Positions 62,218-64,000 of a stretch of 64,000 bases of DNA are shown piece after piece (positions within the stretch are counted from its first letter, which is position 1; each line of letters opens with the position of its first letter). The position numbers and the translations under genes were made by a program. The stretch lies in NCBI GenBank assembly GCA_020809705.1, contig CP085826.1:6386001-6450000 (forward strand). The letters are read 5' to 3'. The stretch comes from Calonectria ilicicola. Taxonomy: Eukaryota > Ascomycota > Sordariomycetes > Hypocreales > Nectriaceae. The notes beneath the pieces are model-generated. The model was not told where the DNA came from and did no database searches. It saw only the letters and a program-made list of their open reading frames with translations.

Positions 62218-64000
62218 TTATCGGATGCGAGTGTATTTTCCTTGTCGCTGCTCCTGCCGGAGACTTTCCTCCTGACTGGGCAATGGAGCACGACGCCCTC
62301 CCTTGTCATCGAGAGCAAGACTAGGCATGGGGGGTGGAGGAACAGGAATCGAAAAATTGCCAGGCGGTGGCACGGTTCCTGGTGGGGGGAGGAGACCTGG
62401 AGGAAGGCCAGGAGGCAAAGCTCCAGGAGGTGGAAGGGGCACGCCGGCCTTCTTCATCAACTCAAGGATTTGGGCAGGGTCAGGAGGGTTGTTGGGGTCC
62501 AGACCTGGGAGAGGTGGCGGAGGAGCACCATTGAGTCCAGGCAAGGGGAATGGGAGTGGAGGAGGAGGGGCGCTCGAGTTGGCACCGCCAACACCCGGGA
62601 TAGCGGGCGGTGGCGGAACGGCAGAGCCAAGACCCGGTACACCTCCACCAAGAGGAAGTCCCGGAATACCAGGCAGTCCGGGTACAGCAGACTTGGGAGC
62701 ATCCTGGTCGACCAAGGCATCCATTTCGTCCTCCATTTGCTGCTGCTCTTCCTCCTGTCGTTGTCGTCTGTTTCCGCGACGATCCCAGGTACCCTGAGCC
62801 TCAGCGGCCGCCTCACCAATATGATATCGGTCTTGGAATACTTCAGCGTCGCCCGGTCGAGCTCGTGTCCAGAAGCGAGTGATACGATCGTTAGATCCAG
62901 AAGCGAGAACATGACCAAGGGGATGCCAGTCAAGAGACCAAATTGCATAGTCGTGGGCAAAGGGAACCTTGTGGGTTGGCCAAATAGATTGAGCAGGTGC
63001 AGTTGTAGGATCGGGACTGTCGTACGGCGCAACTGTCAAAGGCTGACCGGCTGGCGGGTTGGGTGTATCCAAGAGGTAATGGAACAGAGAACCATCCATG
63101 CCACCGGTACTGAGCAAGTTGGGGTGGATAGGATGCCAAGTCAGCGTAGAAATATCCTTCTCGTGGCCCTTGAGGAGACAAATGTCGCGCATCATTCGAA
63201 GATCGAAAACGCGGGCTGTTTGATCACGAGCTGAGGTGGCCAGACAAGCGCCACGGACCTTCTCAAATAGAACTTTGGTGATTGTGCTTTTGTGGCCGTG
63301 GAGAGTAGTGAGACATCTGCCGGTACGAGGATCCCAGAGCTTGACCAAGTGATCTTTTGATCCAGATACCAAAAGGCCCTTGGTCGGATGCCAATCAACG
63401 CTCTTTGCATCCCAACCGTGACCCTCAAGTTTAGACTCCATAGATCCTAGAGCAAAATCAAAGATTTTGAGGGTGGAATCGTCGCTCGCCGTAACAAACC
63501 TCGAGTCGCTGGGGCTAAAGGCGAGATCTCGAATGGGATCGGAGTGAGCGTTTATACTCTGAACGTTGTTGAAGTTTGGTTGCCAGTATTTAATTACTCC
63601 GTCATGGTCAGCTGAAATGAGCCAATCGTCGCTATGTGAGTATTCCAAAGCACGGATGGCTGAATCATGAGCCTGCATAATGGTTTCGAAGTTGAAGCCT
63701 GTACCGTTCCAGAGGGTGAACTCGCCACTGGTTGAGGCAGTCAACAGTCTTCGGCCTTCTGGAGTCCATCGAACAACGTTGATGGGATGCTTGATCTTGT
63801 TCAGAGATGAGTGCAGATGCTTGATAGGAATACTATCGGCGGCATGTGCTGGTCTAGCAGCAGGGGGTATCATCTGAGGGTGGAGGTCAGCCAACTCGGC
63901 TCATCGTCTCTTTGGGAATTATACTCACATCTACGATATAACTGGCACTCGGCCGTTCGGCCTCTCCATTATATCCTCCCTTGTAGTTTGGCACACGATG
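62218..64000 (-). CDS. pfs2: Polyadenylation factor subunit Pfs2 (WD40), 5' end outside the window
   Basis: Scaffold WD40 protein of the cleavage and polyadenylation factor. Exons seen: 64000-63929 (incomplete, runs off the right edge) and 63873-62218, with a 55-nt intron (GTGAGT...CCTCAG) that has a GGCTGACC branch site. 575 residues are visible. The visible N-terminus ends [17 protein letters not shown], typical of the family, then seven WD40 repeats ([19 protein letters not shown] through the [22 protein letters not shown] block). The C-terminal 180 residues are Pro/Gly-rich ([17 protein letters not shown] and similar) and disordered. The missing start lies a short way beyond 64000. Confidence 0.92.

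Overview
The window is nuclear DNA from a filamentous ascomycete, most likely a sordariomycete and plausibly Hypocreales. The evidence is the gene set itself: Zn2Cys6 and C2H2 regulators, a NACHT-ankyrin protein, a fungal F-box-like family, a URB2, AFI1 and NRDE2 set, and a secreted cysteine-rich protein. Genes carry many short introns of 48-150 nt with GT(A/G)AGT donors and CTRAC-like branch sites. Coding strands alternate freely and intergenic gaps are 0.3-3.6 kb. Species cannot be fixed from sequence alone.

Left third (1-20 kb): a possible 3' end of a gene cut by the window edge; a C2H2 regulator on the minus strand (2226-3874) behind a very long leader or promoter; a Zn2Cys6 regulator on the minus strand (7132-8993) whose model needs a GC-AG intron; a conserved protein of unknown function (12659-13821); a tRNA-Gln(UUG); and a second, atypical Zn2Cys6 regulator (15978-18307). 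Gaps here are wide, as expected around regulated transcription-factor genes.

Middle (20-45 kb): a tiny well-spaced ORF gene (20589); a dense housekeeping run of MIC10 and URB2 (divergent), 3-ketodihydrosphingosine reductase, NRDE2 and a PI-specific phospholipase C; then a more variable pair, a 1546-residue NACHT-ankyrin protein and an F-box-like gene broken by an in-frame TGA; then a myosin regulatory light chain.

Right third (45-64 kb): AFI1/MesA polarity factor, S-formylglutathione hydrolase, a small secreted cysteine-rich protein, RPB6 divergent from TFIIIA, a ZRT3-like zinc transporter, the mitochondrial nuclease NUC1, and PFS2 running off the right edge.

Most genes are ordinary eukaryotic housekeeping functions. 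There is no sign of a biosynthetic cluster, transposon, virus or CRISPR array. The accessory interest lies in the NACHT-ankyrin protein with its unusual C-terminal tail, the decayed F-box-like neighbour, the secreted protein, the 34-codon gene, and the long structured leader of the C2H2 gene. Exon boundaries were derived by reading splice sites and checking that phases and total lengths close. They have not been tested against RNA data.
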